Below, one piece after another: positions 45,177 to 54,080 of a DNA stretch of 64,000 nt. Numbering within the stretch: the stretch's first letter is position 1; every line of letters starts with the position of its first letter. A program made the translations under genes and the position numbers. The stretch lies in contig NC_015573.1 in the NCBI RefSeq assembly GCF_000214705.1, positions 3,417,001 to 3,481,000 of the forward strand, in the 5' to 3' direction. The notes under the pieces were generated by a model. It did no database searches. It was not told the origin of the DNA and saw nothing but the letters and a program-made list of their open reading frames with translations. The stretch comes from Desulfofundulus kuznetsovii DSM 6115 (GTDB taxonomy: Bacteria; Bacillota; Desulfotomaculia; Desulfotomaculales; Desulfovirgulaceae).

Positions 45177-46610
45177 TTAATTGGCTTGCTGTTTCTGATA
45201 ATAACGCTGAAGCAAAAGCTCCTTCACCTTTTTATAGGGCATGTAACGGGTTATCTTTTCGTCGTGCAGTCTCAACTTAAGGTTCAGCGCGGCTACGTTG
45301 TCCGCATCGGCTTCAAAATTACATTTCCGGCACTTAAAAACGTCCCCGCAGCGATTCTTCGTGTCCACCCACCCGCACACGGGGCACGTCTGGCTGGAGT
45401 ATGCCGCATTCACCGGACCGGGGTCGGTGACGGAGTAAATGTAATTTTTGTATCCCAGCCGCTCTTTAATGATGCTGCGCTGCCAGCCGCTCACCTTGCG
45501 GGAGAGACCCCTGCTCCCGGCCTTCCCGCGCAGATGGGCAAGGTCTTCGTAGGCAATTATCTTCGGCCGGCGTTCTTTGTAGAATTCGTTAAACGCCCGG
45601 TTGATTTCGTTCTCGCACCTGGTTCGGTATTTTTTGTTCCTCTTGGTTTGCTTGATAAGGCCCAGGTTGTGTTTTAAGATGCGCCGGGCCTTGTTTGGGT
45701 CCTGCTCGAGGAACTTCCGGCGCAGTGCCCGGAGCTTGCCGCGCTTCCGGCTCTTGTCCAGGATGTGGTCGGACATTTCCTGCAGGGCCTCACCATATTC
45801 GGGCCGGTATTTTCTGCCCGTGTCGTCGGTGAACACTTCCGTTACGCCCAGGTCGATGCCCGCTTCTCCCTCACCGGGCGGGTAAGTCCGCGGTTCCCTG
45901 GTCAGGTGGATTTCTACCGCCCGCTCGTCAGGCAACAGTATCACCCGCAGGTTGCCTTCTATGGCATGTACCCCGGCCAGCGGGATGACCACCCTCTCGC
46001 CGGGGGTTAAAGTAGCCACGGCAATGTACTGCCGCTTTTCGGTAGCAAACACCCGGTACATCTGCTGATCGACGGCGAAACTGCGGGCTTTTTTAACGCG
46101 GGGCTTTCTGCCCAGGACGCGCCGAAAAACGCGCTTTAAGTACTTTCTCACCCTGGCGCGGCCTTCCGCGTCCAGGTTTATCTCTTCGCTGACGATATCT
46201 TCACCGGTGAAGACCGCCTGGATGCGTTTCCAGTTGCGGCTGTGCTTCTCGTACCTGTACAGCAACCAGAAGGCGTAGTGCTTTTCTTCATCGGTCAGTT
46301 CTTCGTGGCGGTAAAGGCGTTCTTTGACTTCGACAACGGCGACCTCCCACTGCCTCTCCAGGGTGTAAAGAGCATCTTCCAGCGCCAGCTTCCACTGCCG
46401 GGCCTGCAGGCCAAAGGGACTGACAAAACCGGCGGAAACCAGTTCGTCCCGCAGCTTGCGCTTTTCGCCCAGATAGTGCAGGTATTTTACATGCCCGTAC
46501 TCCACCAGGAAGGCGTCCTTCTGCCGGGCATATGCTTCGGCAGTTTCAGTTATCTTGGCCCACTTCTCATTGTTCAGCGGCAGGCTCTTCTGTCTTACCG
46601 TCTGCTGCAT
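45177..46610 (-). CDS. tnpB: TnpB RNA-guided nuclease of IS607 element
   Basis: 477 residues, intact. RuvC motifs: D in AGIDLGVTEV, E in KIIAYEDLAHL, D in EADADNVAALNL. Zinc ribbon CPVC...CRKC. The N-terminal 200 residues are long and charged. It overlaps the recombinase gene by 44 bases. Only distantly related to the TnpB at 14485-15810. Confidence 0.9.
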   Translation of the reverse strand: MQQTVRQKSLPLNNEKWAKITETAEAYARQKDAFLVEYGHVKYLHYLGEKRKLRDELVSAGFVSPFGLQARQWKLALEDALYTLERQWEVAVVEVKERLYRHEELTDEEKHYAFWLLYRYEKHSRNWKRIQAVFTGEDIVSEEINLDAEGRARVRKYLKRVFRRVLGRKPRVKKARSFAVDQQMYRVFATEKRQYIAVATLTPGERVVIPLAGVHAIEGNLRVILLPDERAVEIHLTREPRTYPPGEGEAGIDLGVTEVFTDDTGRKYRPEYGEALQEMSDHILDKSRKRGKLRALRRKFLEQDPNKARRILKHNLGLIKQTKRNKKYRTRCENEINRAFNEFYKERRPKIIAYEDLAHLRGKAGSRGLSRKVSGWQRSIIKERLGYKNYIYSVTDPGPVNAAYSSQTCPVCGWVDTKNRCGDVFKCRKCNFEADADNVAALNLKLRLHDEKITRYMPYKKVKELLLQRYYQKQQAN

Positions 46611-47222
46611 CTTTCAGCGCCTCCCGGACGGTTCTGGTGAGCTTTCGCGCCTTATATGTCCTCTGGCCGTACAACCTGGCCGCGAAGTGCTGGACGATGC
46701 TGATCAGGTCTTCCGTCAGCTCCCGGACCGGGGACATGTCTTCGGCTTTGTTGACCACCAGTATTTCGCAGCCGAATTTGGCAAACAGGTCTTCAAAAAT
46801 TCAAAGCCGAACTGCACCAGACGGTCCTTGTGAGCAACAATAACAGTCTTGATTTCTCCCCGGGTGACCATACCGCACAGCTTCAGGAAATTCTTGCGCT
46901 TATAATTGAGGGCGGAGCCGACGTCGGCAAGTATTTCGTCCACGGTCAGCCCCCTGCCGGCGGCAAAATCCTTCAGGTACTCAAGCTGGTTTTCCAGGTC
47001 CGGTTTCTGGCCGGCTGATGACACCCGGGCGTATAAAACGATTTTCTTTGGCTCCTGGCGATTCTTTATGCCCAGTGCCCGGTAGAGCATCTCTTCAGTA
47101 TACCTTCGCTTGTTGGTTGGTGTACGTAAAGCAACCAGTTTACCTTCTTTATCCCAAGCGCGAAGCGTTGATACACTGACACCAAGTTTTTCGGCAAACT
47201 CGCTTATTGTGTAAAGTTTCAT
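46567..47222 (-). pseudogene. IS607 serine recombinase TnpA with -1 frameshift
   Basis: N-terminal MerR-like helix-turn-helix (YTISEFAEKLGVSVSTLRAWDKEG) and serine-recombinase core (VLYARVSSAGQKPDLENQL) with the catalytic Ser are intact. The frame breaks at about 46800 in a run of five T. One more T would continue into EDLFAKFGCEILVVNKAEDM...RTYKARKLTRTVREAL, the normal C-terminus, which ends at 46567. So it is a one-base deletion, a slippage-controlled gene or an assembly error. Confidence 0.75.
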
Positions 47223-47224
47223 AA

Positions 47225-47260
47225 AACACCACCTGATATTAATTTATATCAGATGGTGTT
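47225..47260. repeat. Inverted repeat at IS607 right end / tnpA promoter
   Basis: AACACCACCTGATAT (47225-47239) pairs with ATATCAGATGGTGTT (47246-47260), one mismatch. It sits directly upstream of tnpA, so it is a candidate binding site for the MerR-like domain. Confidence 0.6.
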
Positions 47261-47310
47261 GGTTGGCAATACCTATTTGGGATAATTATTAAAAGGGAAG
47301 AAGCTGTTTT

Positions 47311-48006
47311 CTACCTCCTCTTTTGTTCAAGTTCGTCCAGGGCCCGGGCAAGCCGGCTCGTATCCGGCACAATGATATCCGGCCGGGGCCACTCACCCCA
47401 TAACACCCGGGCCATGGCCGGGTACTCCCGCTCGGGGCGGGAAAGGACCCAGATGGTGGCCAGCCCCAAATTTTTAGCCGGCAGAATATCCTTTTCATAG
47501 GTGTCCCCGATCATGACGGAACGCCGGGGGTCGGCATCCAGGGCCTCCAGGGCGGCCCGGTAGAGCTCTTCCGCGGGCTTTTTCCTGCCCAGGCGAAAAC
47601 TCAAAGCAGCGTAATCCACCAGGGGGGCGATATCCGGGCAGGCACGCAAAAAAGCCTGGTAGTAGGGAACCCAGATGTCCGAAACCAGGCCCACAGCAAA
47701 GCCCAACTCCCGGGCCCGCGTTACCGCCCGGGCCGCGCCCGGTATTTCCACCGCGGCCATCTCCTGGTCGGCCCAGAGGCGCGAGAGGGCCTCCTCATGC
47801 TGCCGGTTCAGGGAGGCCACTTCAGCCAGGGCGGCGCAGACTTCCCGGGGGCCGGCAAACTCCCGGCACATAATTACATCCCCCACCAGCCGGTCCTGCT
47901 CCGGGGGCAGTCCCAGCAGCCGGGCAATTTGTTTGGTTGGAGACACTTCCGGTCCGGTGATCAGGGTGGCTCCGATATCGAAAAGGGCTGCCTTTCGTCT
48001 GGCGAT
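47311..48006 (-). CDS. HAD-superfamily hydrolase, apparent ATC start
   Basis: 231 residues if begun at ATC 48006. HAD motif I (LFDIGATL, nucleophile Asp) is encoded before the first canonical start in frame (GTG 47946). Upstream the frame is closed by the comEB stop seven bases earlier, leaving ATC, nine bases after GGGAG, as the only start-like codon. Motif II is VGLVSDIW, motif III Lys in LGRKKPAEELY, and motif IV MIGDTYEKDILPAKNLG. Likely a small-molecule phosphatase; substrate unknown. Probably cotranscribed with comEB. Confidence 0.75.
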   Translation of the reverse strand: MARRKAALFDIGATLITGPEVSPTKQIARLLGLPPEQDRLVGDVIMCREFAGPREVCAALAEVASLNRQHEEALSRLWADQEMAAVEIPGAARAVTRARELGFAVGLVSDIWVPYYQAFLRACPDIAPLVDYAALSFRLGRKKPAEELYRAALEALDADPRRSVMIGDTYEKDILPAKNLGLATIWVLSRPEREYPAMARVLWGEWPRPDIIVPDTSRLARALDELEQKRR

Positions 48007-48012
48007 GGCCGG

Positions 48013-48450
48013 TCACTCCCACAGGTCCACCTGCACGCCGTGGCGGCGAAGGAACTCTATGCCCTCCTCGGTGCCCCGGTAATCCCGGCGCACCACCACC
48101 CGGGACAGGGCGCAGGAGACAATGAGCTTGGCGCAGGTCAGGCAGATGTCGGCGTTCACGTACATGGTGCCGCCGCCCACGGCCAGGCCGCGTTTGGCAC
48201 AGAGGCAGATGGCGTTCTGCTCGGCGTGAACGCAGGGCTTGTAGTCTTCCCGGCCGGCCAGATCCTTCAGGCACCGGCCGGTATCAATGCAGTGCTCCGC
48301 TCCGCTGACCACCCCGTTGTAGCCGTGGGAAATAATGCGCCGGTCCACCACAATGACGGCCCCCACCTTTTTGCGCAGGCAGGTGGAGCGCCGGGCAATA
48401 ACGTCGACCACTTCCATATAAATTTCATCAAAGGAAGGTCTTTTAACCAG
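48013..48450 (-). CDS. comEB: dCMP deaminase (ComEB-like), apparent CTG start
   Basis: 145 residues from CTG 48450, nine bases after GGAGGTGA. This restores the conserved VKRPSFDEIYMEVVDVIARRS N-terminus, which an ATG at 48417 would cut. The zinc site is HAE in VHAEQNAICLC and CLTC in NADICLTCAKLI. It deaminates dCMP to dUMP for thymidylate synthesis. Stop lies seven bases before the HAD gene. Confidence 0.88.
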   Translation of the reverse strand: MVKRPSFDEIYMEVVDVIARRSTCLRKKVGAVIVVDRRIISHGYNGVVSGAEHCIDTGRCLKDLAGREDYKPCVHAEQNAICLCAKRGLAVGGGTMYVNADICLTCAKLIVSCALSRVVVRRDYRGTEEGIEFLRRHGVQVDLWE

Positions 48451-48534
48451 GGCCGCTCACCTCCGGTCTTCGGGAACGGCGGTGCGCCGGTCTCTTGCTC
48501 TCTTAGCACCCCGACACCAGGCAATAGTTTCGCT

Positions 48535-48803
48535 GTAAATATTCAGTGAACCCGGTTGGATGCGGTGCTGTCCGGAGCGAACGACTTGCAAAGCGCCGGT
48601 AACAGCACCCGGTGAACCCAGCACTCACCGGCAATGATGTTCTTTCTAAGCCTGCTGTAACAAGATAGTAAGTGCAGAGCTTTCCAGTATAACTTTTTCA
48701 GTGAGTGCTGGGCGGCCCGAAGCGAACCGTGGTGCGCATCTTACGCGAAGCACTGGAGTGAGCGAGGACAGCACCGCATCCTTGTTCTTATTACTGACGT
48801 TTA
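48535..48803. repeat. Repeat family A, copy 1 (MITE-like)
   Basis: GGATGCGGTGCTGTCC (48558-48573) and its exact reverse complement (48766-48781) bound a 224-bp core. Inside, CCCAGCACTCAC (48617-48628) and GTGAGTGCTGGG (48701-48712) form a second perfect pair. An outer arm GTAAATATTCAGTGAACCCG starts at 48535; its partner on the right is decayed. The copy at 59719-60026 is nearly identical in both arms and inverted. No coding capacity. It fills the comEB-glyA gap. Confidence 0.75.
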
Positions 48804-48815
48804 TTTGCGTTTCGC

Positions 48816-50057
48816 CTAATACAGCGGGTACCGGCGGCACAGCCCGGCCACCATTTCACGAACCTGGTTCAAGCGGTCCGGGTCATTCCGGAAGCTCAAA
48901 GCCAGGTGGATGATTTCGGCCACCGCCTCCATATCCGCTTCCTTCAGGCCCCGGGTGGTCACAGCCGGCGTGCCGATGCGTATTCCGCTGGACACGGCCG
49001 GGGGCTGCGGGTCATAGGGGATGGCATTTTTGTTTACCGTCACGCCGACGGAATCCAGGACGGCTTCCGCCTCGCGGCCGGTAACCCCCTTGTTGCGCAA
49101 ATCCACCAGCATCAGATGGTTATCGGTGCCACCGCTGACCAGTTCAAAGCCCCGGTCCATCAGGAACCGGGCCAGAGCGCGGGCGTTCCTGACGATCTGC
49201 CGCTGGTATTCCTTGAATTCCGGCTGCTGCGCCTCTTTGAGAGCTACGGCCTTGGCGGCAATGACGTGCATCAGGGGCCCGCCCTGGATACCCGGGAAGA
49301 CCGCCTTGTCAATAGCCGGGGCATATTTGGCCCGGCATAAAATCATGCCGCCCCGGGGGCCGCGCAGGGTTTTATGGGTGGTGGTGGTCACCACATCGGC
49401 GTAGGGCACCGGGTTCATGTGCTCACCGGCGGCCACCAGCCCGGCAATGTGGGCCATGTCCACCATCAGGTAGGCCCCCACTTCATCGGCTATTTCCTTA
49501 AACTTATAAAAGTCAATGGCCCGGGGGTAGGCGCTGGCCCCGGCCACGATGATCTTCGGCTTATGTTCAAAGGCGGCGGCAAAAACCTTCTCGTAGTTGA
49601 TCAGGCCCGTCTCCTTTTCCACCCCGTAAAAGGCCACCCGAAAATATTTTCCGGACATATTCAAGGGGCTGCCGTGGGTGAGGTGGCCGCCGTGGGCCAG
49701 GTTCATACCCAGGATGGTGTCTCCCGGTTCCAGCAGGGCGAAATAAACCGCCATGTTGGCCTGGGCACCGGAGTGGGGCTGCACATTGACATGCTCGGCG
49801 CCAAACAGCTCCTTGGCCCTGCTAATGGCCAGTTCCTCTGCAATATCCACGAACTGGCAGCCGCCGTAATAACGCCGCCCGGGATAACCTTCGGCGTACT
49901 TGTTGGTCAGCACCGAACCCTGGGCCTCCATTACCGCCCGGCTGGCGGCATTTTCGGAGGCAATCAGTTCCAGGGTATCGCGCTGGCGGCCCAGCTCCAG
50001 CTCAATTGCCCGGGCAATTTCAGGATCCACTGCAGCTAGAGGTCTGTTCATGTCCAT
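48816..50057 (-). CDS. glyA: Serine hydroxymethyltransferase
   Basis: 413 residues. PLP lysine in [14 protein letters not shown]; other typical parts are [37 protein letters not shown] and [15 protein letters not shown]. Converts serine and tetrahydrofolate to glycine and methylene-THF. ATG 50057 has GGAGGAA ten bases upstream. Normal length. Gap to rpiB is 35 bases, so they are probably cotranscribed. Confidence 0.97.
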   Translation of the reverse strand: MDMNRPLAAVDPEIARAIELELGRQRDTLELIASENAASRAVMEAQGSVLTNKYAEGYPGRRYYGGCQFVDIAEELAISRAKELFGAEHVNVQPHSGAQANMAVYFALLEPGDTILGMNLAHGGHLTHGSPLNMSGKYFRVAFYGVEKETGLINYEKVFAAAFEHKPKIIVAGASAYPRAIDFYKFKEIADEVGAYLMVDMAHIAGLVAAGEHMNPVPYADVVTTTTHKTLRGPRGGMILCRAKYAPAIDKAVFPGIQGGPLMHVIAAKAVALKEAQQPEFKEYQRQIVRNARALARFLMDRGFELVSGGTDNHLMLVDLRNKGVTGREAEAVLDSVGVTVNKNAIPYDPQPPAVSSGIRIGTPAVTTRGLKEADMEAVAEIIHLALSFRNDPDRLNQVREMVAGLCRRYPLY

Positions 50058-50092
50058 TATGCTGGTTCCTCCCCCACGACATGCTTTTGCGG

Positions 50093-50560
50093 CTAACGGC
50101 CGTTGCCACCGCCGTATTTCTTTTCAATTTCGGTGATCTTGGCCACCCGCCGGGCGTGGCGCCCGCCGGCAAATTCAGAAGCCAGCCACACCCGGACAAT
50201 CTCCCGGGCCAGCCCGGGGCCGATTACCCGCTGGCCCATGGTCAGGATGTTGGCATCGTTGTGCTCCCGGGAGGCCCGGGCGGAAAAGGTATCATGGCAT
50301 AGGGCGGCCCGGATGCCGGGCACCTTGTTGGCCGCAATGGCCACCCCGATGCCCGTACCGCAGCAAAGGATGCCCAGCTGGTATTCCCCGCTGCGCACGG
50401 CCTCAGCCACCAGGAGGGCAAAATCGGGGTAATCCACGGCTTCTTCCGAATAGGTGCCGAAATCATGGTAGGCAATTCCGTTCTCCTGCAAAAAAGAAAT
50501 AACCTCTTCCTTTAAGCGAAAGCCACCGTGGTCGGCGGCCAGGGCAATCCGCACGGACAT
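50093..50560 (-). CDS. rpiB: Ribose-5-phosphate isomerase B
   Basis: 155 residues. [15 protein letters not shown], then [29 protein letters not shown] (partly quoted) with catalytic Cys, and [10 protein letters not shown]. RpiB/LacAB family of the non-oxidative pentose phosphate pathway. Same neighbour order (ywlE-rpiB-glyA) as in Bacillus subtilis. Confidence 0.95.
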   Translation of the reverse strand: MSVRIALAADHGGFRLKEEVISFLQENGIAYHDFGTYSEEAVDYPDFALLVAEAVRSGEYQLGILCCGTGIGVAIAANKVPGIRAALCHDTFSARASREHNDANILTMGQRVIGPGLAREIVRVWLASEFAGGRHARRVAKITEIEKKYGGGNGR

Positions 50561-50659
50561 ACTTCACCCCTTATCCCCAAAAAAGAAATACAACCAGTTA
50601 TCTTCTACAAAAAACGCCATTTTCCTGCTTCAATTTATGCAAGGCCCCGGCTGCCCGGG

Positions 50660-51232
50660 TCATGCCTTTCGACCATTGCCTGGCGGAGCCGCTCCCGGCT
50701 CGCTACCTGCTTCCCCCTGGTCGCCGGAAGGCGCGGCCGCCCCGGCGCCCGGGCTTGCTTGTGCCGGTCCGGCTTTTTCGGCGGCCAGCCTGTCCAGGGC
50801 CAGGGAGATGAGATAACGCAGCTCGCCGGCGCACTGGCGGTAGACATCCACCGGCCCACCGAAGGGATCGGGGACATCGCCGCCCCTGCCGGCGTATTCA
50901 GCCAGGGTGAAAATTTTTTCTTCCTGATCCGGTAACTGTTCCTGGATCAATTTTTTATGGCTTTGAGTCATGGTCAGCACCAGGTCGGCCTCTTCCACAT
51001 CCCGGCGGGTAAGCAGGGTGGCCCGGTGGGACTTCAAATCCAGGCCCATTTCCTCCATCACCGCTACAGCCTGCGGCGATGCCTCACTGCCGGGCAGGGC
51101 GGCTATACCCGCGGAAACGACCTCAACCTCCCCCTGCAAACCCTTTCTGGCCAGCATGTCCCTGGCCAGAGCCTCTGCCATACTGCTCCTGCAGGTGTTG
51201 CCGGTGCAAACAAAGAGAACTTTCTTTGCCAT
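50660..51232 (-). CDS. Low-molecular-weight phosphatase, YwlE-like
   Basis: 190 residues. P-loop VCTGNTCRSSMAE with the Thr seen in YwlE-type protein-arginine phosphatases, and the Asp loop DVPDPFGGPVDVYRQC. Conserved position between mntP/tsaC and rpiB supports the YwlE assignment. The last 40 residues are Ala/Gly/Pro/Glu-rich and not found in the core family, a disordered tail. Starts with ATG 51232. Confidence 0.88.
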   Translation of the reverse strand: MAKKVLFVCTGNTCRSSMAEALARDMLARKGLQGEVEVVSAGIAALPGSEASPQAVAVMEEMGLDLKSHRATLLTRRDVEEADLVLTMTQSHKKLIQEQLPDQEEKIFTLAEYAGRGGDVPDPFGGPVDVYRQCAGELRYLISLALDRLAAEKAGPAQASPGAGAAAPSGDQGEAGSEPGAAPPGNGRKA

Positions 51233-51263
51233 AAATCATGCCTCCCGGTAATGCCGTGAACGC

Positions 51264-51797
51264 TCACAAAAAGAGCTTGACCCCGATACCCACCAGGATC
51301 AGCCCGCCCAAAAGCCGCGCCCGTTCCCCCACCACATGCCCCAGGTAGCGGCCCAGCACCAGCCCGGAAAAGGTCATCAGGCCGGCCACCAGCCCGAAGG
51401 TGATTACGGTAAAAAGCAGCTGCGTCCGCAGGGTACCCAGGGTAAAACCTACGCTCAAAGCATCCATGCTTACGCTGGCCCCCAGAAGAAACAACCCCCA
51501 GTTGTTTAGAAGAACAACGCGCGGTTCTTCCTCGCTAAAGGCTTCCCTGATCATGCGCAGCCCCAGGTAAAGGAGCAGCACTGCTCCCGCTATGGTGGCC
51601 GCGCGACCCAGGAGGCCCCCCACCAGTTCCCCCATTTGAAAGCCCACAAGGGGCATGGCAATATGAAAAAGAAGCACGGTCAAAGTAATGAGCAATATTT
51701 GCAGGCGTTTGACCCCGGTCATCCCAATGCCCAGGCACAGGGAAAAGGCGTCGGTGCCCAGGGCCCCCGCCAGCAAAAGCAAGGTTGGAATACTCAC
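51264..51797 (-). CDS. mntP: MntP-like manganese efflux pump
   Basis: 177 residues from GTG 51797 (GGAGG eight bases upstream). Six membrane helices. The two DA-type motifs, LGTDAFSLCLGIG and VSMDALSVGFTLG, hold the membrane Asp residues typical of MntP. A Glu-rich cytoplasmic loop (REAFSEEEPRVV) lies between. Position next to tsaC and ywlE matches ywlD in Bacillus subtilis. No manganese riboswitch recognised upstream. Confidence 0.85.
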   Translation of the reverse strand: MSIPTLLLLAGALGTDAFSLCLGIGMTGVKRLQILLITLTVLLFHIAMPLVGFQMGELVGGLLGRAATIAGAVLLLYLGLRMIREAFSEEEPRVVLLNNWGLFLLGASVSMDALSVGFTLGTLRTQLLFTVITFGLVAGLMTFSGLVLGRYLGHVVGERARLLGGLILVGIGVKLFL

Positions 51798-51836
51798 CGC
51801 TGTAGCCTCCAGAAAACACCTTCTATGCTGAGTTAT

Positions 51837-51888
51837 CCCCACTTTCCAACCGGGCCTGTTCTGGCTCTCGCTCGCTCCGGTGAGCCTC
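51837..51888. repeat. Intergenic repeat, family B copy
   Basis: About 86% identical over 51 bases to 33414-33465. It ends on the tsaC stop codon and fills the gap to mntP. Confidence 0.6.
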
Positions 51889-52945
51889 ACACCCGCTCAA
51901 TGCGGTTGCCCGCGGCCCGACGCAGGCGGTTCATTACGGCCAGTCCCAAACCCCGGGGCTCAATACCCTCGGCTAGAATGACATCCACCCCCAGCTCATC
52001 AAGCTGCCGCAGGGCGGCAAAAAGACGGGAAGCAATGGCGGCAGGGTCCTGCCGCGGGCCGGCCACCACCACCCGGCTCCCGTTGTATTCCCCGGCCGTC
52101 TCGGCGGTAGCCAGGACCCCCACCCGCAGACCCCGGGACCGGTAAATTCCGGCCAGTTCCTTCAAGCGAGCCGCCACCCGTTCCGGTTCCCCCTCCACCA
52201 GCACCAGGGGAACCCGGGGGGCGTAATGCCGGTACTTCATCCCCGGCGAACGGGGGCGGAACTCTCCGCCGGGCCGTCCATCAACGCCCGGGTCTGCCCG
52301 CACTTCACCAATAACCTTTTCCAGTTCCTCGCGAGTTATACCCCCTGGACGGAGAATCACGGGTACATCCCCGGTAAGATCCAGCACTGTCGACTCAAGA
52401 CCCACCCCCGCTGGTCCGGCGTCCAGGACGACTTCAATGCGACCGTTTAGATCTTGTAGAACGTGCCCGGCGGTAGTGGGGCTGGGGCGACCGGAAAGGT
52501 TGGCGCTGGGCGCCGCCACCGGCACGCCCGCAGCCGCAATCAGAGCCAGGGCCACTTGGTGATCGGGCATGCGTATGCCCACGCTGTCCAGCCCCGCCGT
52601 AACCTGGCGGGGAACAACAGGTGCCGCGGGCAGCACCAGGGTGAGGGGCCCCGGCCAGAAGGCGTCCATCAGCTTGCCCGCACCGGCGGGCACCCTGCAT
52701 ACCAGCCGGCACGCCGTTTCCCGGTCGGCCACGTGGACAATCAGGGGATTGTCCTGGGGGCGCCCTTTGACTTCAAAGATGCGGGCTACGGCGAGGCCAT
52801 CCAGGGCATTGGCTCCCAGGCCGTAAACCGTTTCGGTGGGAAAGGCCACGAGTCCTCCCTGACGCAAAATTAACCCGGCCCGGGCCATGATCCGGGGATC
52901 GGGTTTGATCGGATCCACCCGCCAGTACGCTGTCCGCTGCTCCAT
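51887..52945 (-). CDS. tsaC: L-threonylcarbamoyladenylate synthase (Sua5-type)
   Basis: 352 residues from ATG 52945 with GAAGGTG upstream. N-terminal YrdC domain: GLVAFPTETVYGLGANALD, KGRPQDNPLIVHV, WPGPLTLVL, VAAPSANLSGRPSPT. A Sua5 C-terminal domain (about 220-352, SPGMKYRHYAPRVPL) follows, so it is the two-domain Sua5 form. It makes the threonylcarbamoyl-AMP used for t6A37 of tRNAs. Confidence 0.95.
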   Translation of the reverse strand: MEQRTAYWRVDPIKPDPRIMARAGLILRQGGLVAFPTETVYGLGANALDGLAVARIFEVKGRPQDNPLIVHVADRETACRLVCRVPAGAGKLMDAFWPGPLTLVLPAAPVVPRQVTAGLDSVGIRMPDHQVALALIAAAGVPVAAPSANLSGRPSPTTAGHVLQDLNGRIEVVLDAGPAGVGLESTVLDLTGDVPVILRPGGITREELEKVIGEVRADPGVDGRPGGEFRPRSPGMKYRHYAPRVPLVLVEGEPERVAARLKELAGIYRSRGLRVGVLATAETAGEYNGSRVVVAGPRQDPAAIASRLFAALRQLDELGVDVILAEGIEPRGLGLAVMNRLRRAAGNRIERV

Positions 52946-53114
52946 GGTAACACCTTCGACTTGTAAACTTTGCCTGTTAGTATACCACAAAAAGTATACC
53001 ACAAAATGGCGCCAAAAAGATACAGGTGGTAGGAACGGTGTTTTTATATTAAAATTGAGTCAAGCAAACACCAGACTTAATTTTTTAAAACCAGCATTTT
53101 CCGGAGAGACAAGG

Positions 53115-54080
53115 ATGGATGTCATAGTTGCCGAAAAGCTAACCAAGGAATATAACGGTAAAGTGGCGGTACGCGGCATCGATTTTCGCGTGCGCCACCG
53201 GGAATGCTTCGGATTTCTCGGCCCTAACGGGGCGGGAAAAACCACCACCGTGAATATGATCTACTGCCTGTCCCCCGTCACTTCCGGGAGGCTCACCGTC
53301 CTGGGCATGGACGTACAAAAAAAGCCCCGGGAAATAAAAAGCCGCCTGGGAGTGGTGCCCCAGGAAAACAACCTGGACCCGGATTTAAAGGTGCTGCAAA
53401 ACCTGCTGGTCTACGCCAATTATTTCCGCATCCCGGCCGCCACCGCCCGCACCCGGGCCATGGAGCTGCTGGAGTTCTTCGACCTGGCTGACCGGGCCAA
53501 CGACAGGGTGGACCGCCTTTCCGGGGGCATGAGACGCCGCCTGACCATTGCCCGGGCGCTGATCAACAACCCCGACCTGGTGATCCTGGACGAGCCCACC
53601 ACGGGGCTCGACCCCCAGGCGCGCCACCTGGTCTGGCAGCGCCTGCGCCGCCTGAAAGAGCGGGGGGTGACCCTGCTGCTGACCACCCATTACCTGGAAG
53701 AGGCCAGCCAGCTCTGCGACCGGCTGGTGATCATGGATAGGGGCGAAATTCTGGAGGAGGGCGATCCCCAGGGGCTGGTGGCCAAACACATCGGCCGGGA
53801 AGTGGTGGAGGTGGGCCTGGGCCGGATGGAGTGCGCCGAACAGTTCCAGCCGGCGGTCAACTGCGATGATACGGCGGCAATGATTGTGGGGCGAACAAAT
53901 CACCTGCTCCGGGGACACCTGGCGGTAGGGGACAGCCTCTTCCTTTTCCCCCGGGATAACGGCCAGGCCGTCCTCCAGGCCCTGCAGGACATGCCCGTGC
54001 GTTTCTCCCACCTGCTGCTGCGCCCCGCCACCCTGGAGGACGTGTTCTTAAAGCTCACCGGAAGGGGGTTGCGGGCATGA
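53115..54080 (+). CDS. ABC transporter ATPase (NodI/DrrA-like)
   Basis: 321 residues from ATG 53115. Walker A GPNGAGKTTT, signature LSGGMRRRL, Walker B LVILDEPTTGLDP and H-loop LLTTHYLEEA. C-terminal extension of about 90 residues typical of the DrrA/NodI group. Its stop overlaps the permease start (ATGA). The pair exports an unknown substrate. It is the only plus-strand pair in this stretch and breaks the core gene order. Confidence 0.92.
   Translation: MDVIVAEKLTKEYNGKVAVRGIDFRVRHRECFGFLGPNGAGKTTTVNMIYCLSPVTSGRLTVLGMDVQKKPREIKSRLGVVPQENNLDPDLKVLQNLLVYANYFRIPAATARTRAMELLEFFDLADRANDRVDRLSGGMRRRLTIARALINNPDLVILDEPTTGLDPQARHLVWQRLRRLKERGVTLLLTTHYLEEASQLCDRLVIMDRGEILEEGDPQGLVAKHIGREVVEVGLGRMECAEQFQPAVNCDDTAAMIVGRTNHLLRGHLAVGDSLFLFPRDNGQAVLQALQDMPVRFSHLLLRPATLEDVFLKLTGRGLRA

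Larger units (their letters stand above)
44795..47260 (-). mobile_element. IS607-type element (serine recombinase + TnpB)
   Basis: Minus-strand order serine recombinase, tnpB, then a 380-base structured tail is the IS607 layout. The left limit is a strong hairpin CCACCTGCCC/GGGCAGGTGG at 44795-44822 and the right limit an inverted repeat at 47225-47260. IS607 elements have no terminal repeats and do not duplicate their target, so exact ends cannot be read. Confidence 0.75.

Noticed and set aside
47797-48549. Plus-strand frame of 250 codons over the HAD and comEB genes
   Set aside because: Antisense shadow; both minus-strand genes have intact catalytic motifs.
48535-48803. CRISPR or tandem repeat array
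   Set aside because: The repeats are inverted and dispersed, with no regular spacers.
51798-51886. Manganese (yybP-ykoY) riboswitch before mntP
   Set aside because: The short gap is occupied by the family B repeat and lacks the conserved loop sequences.
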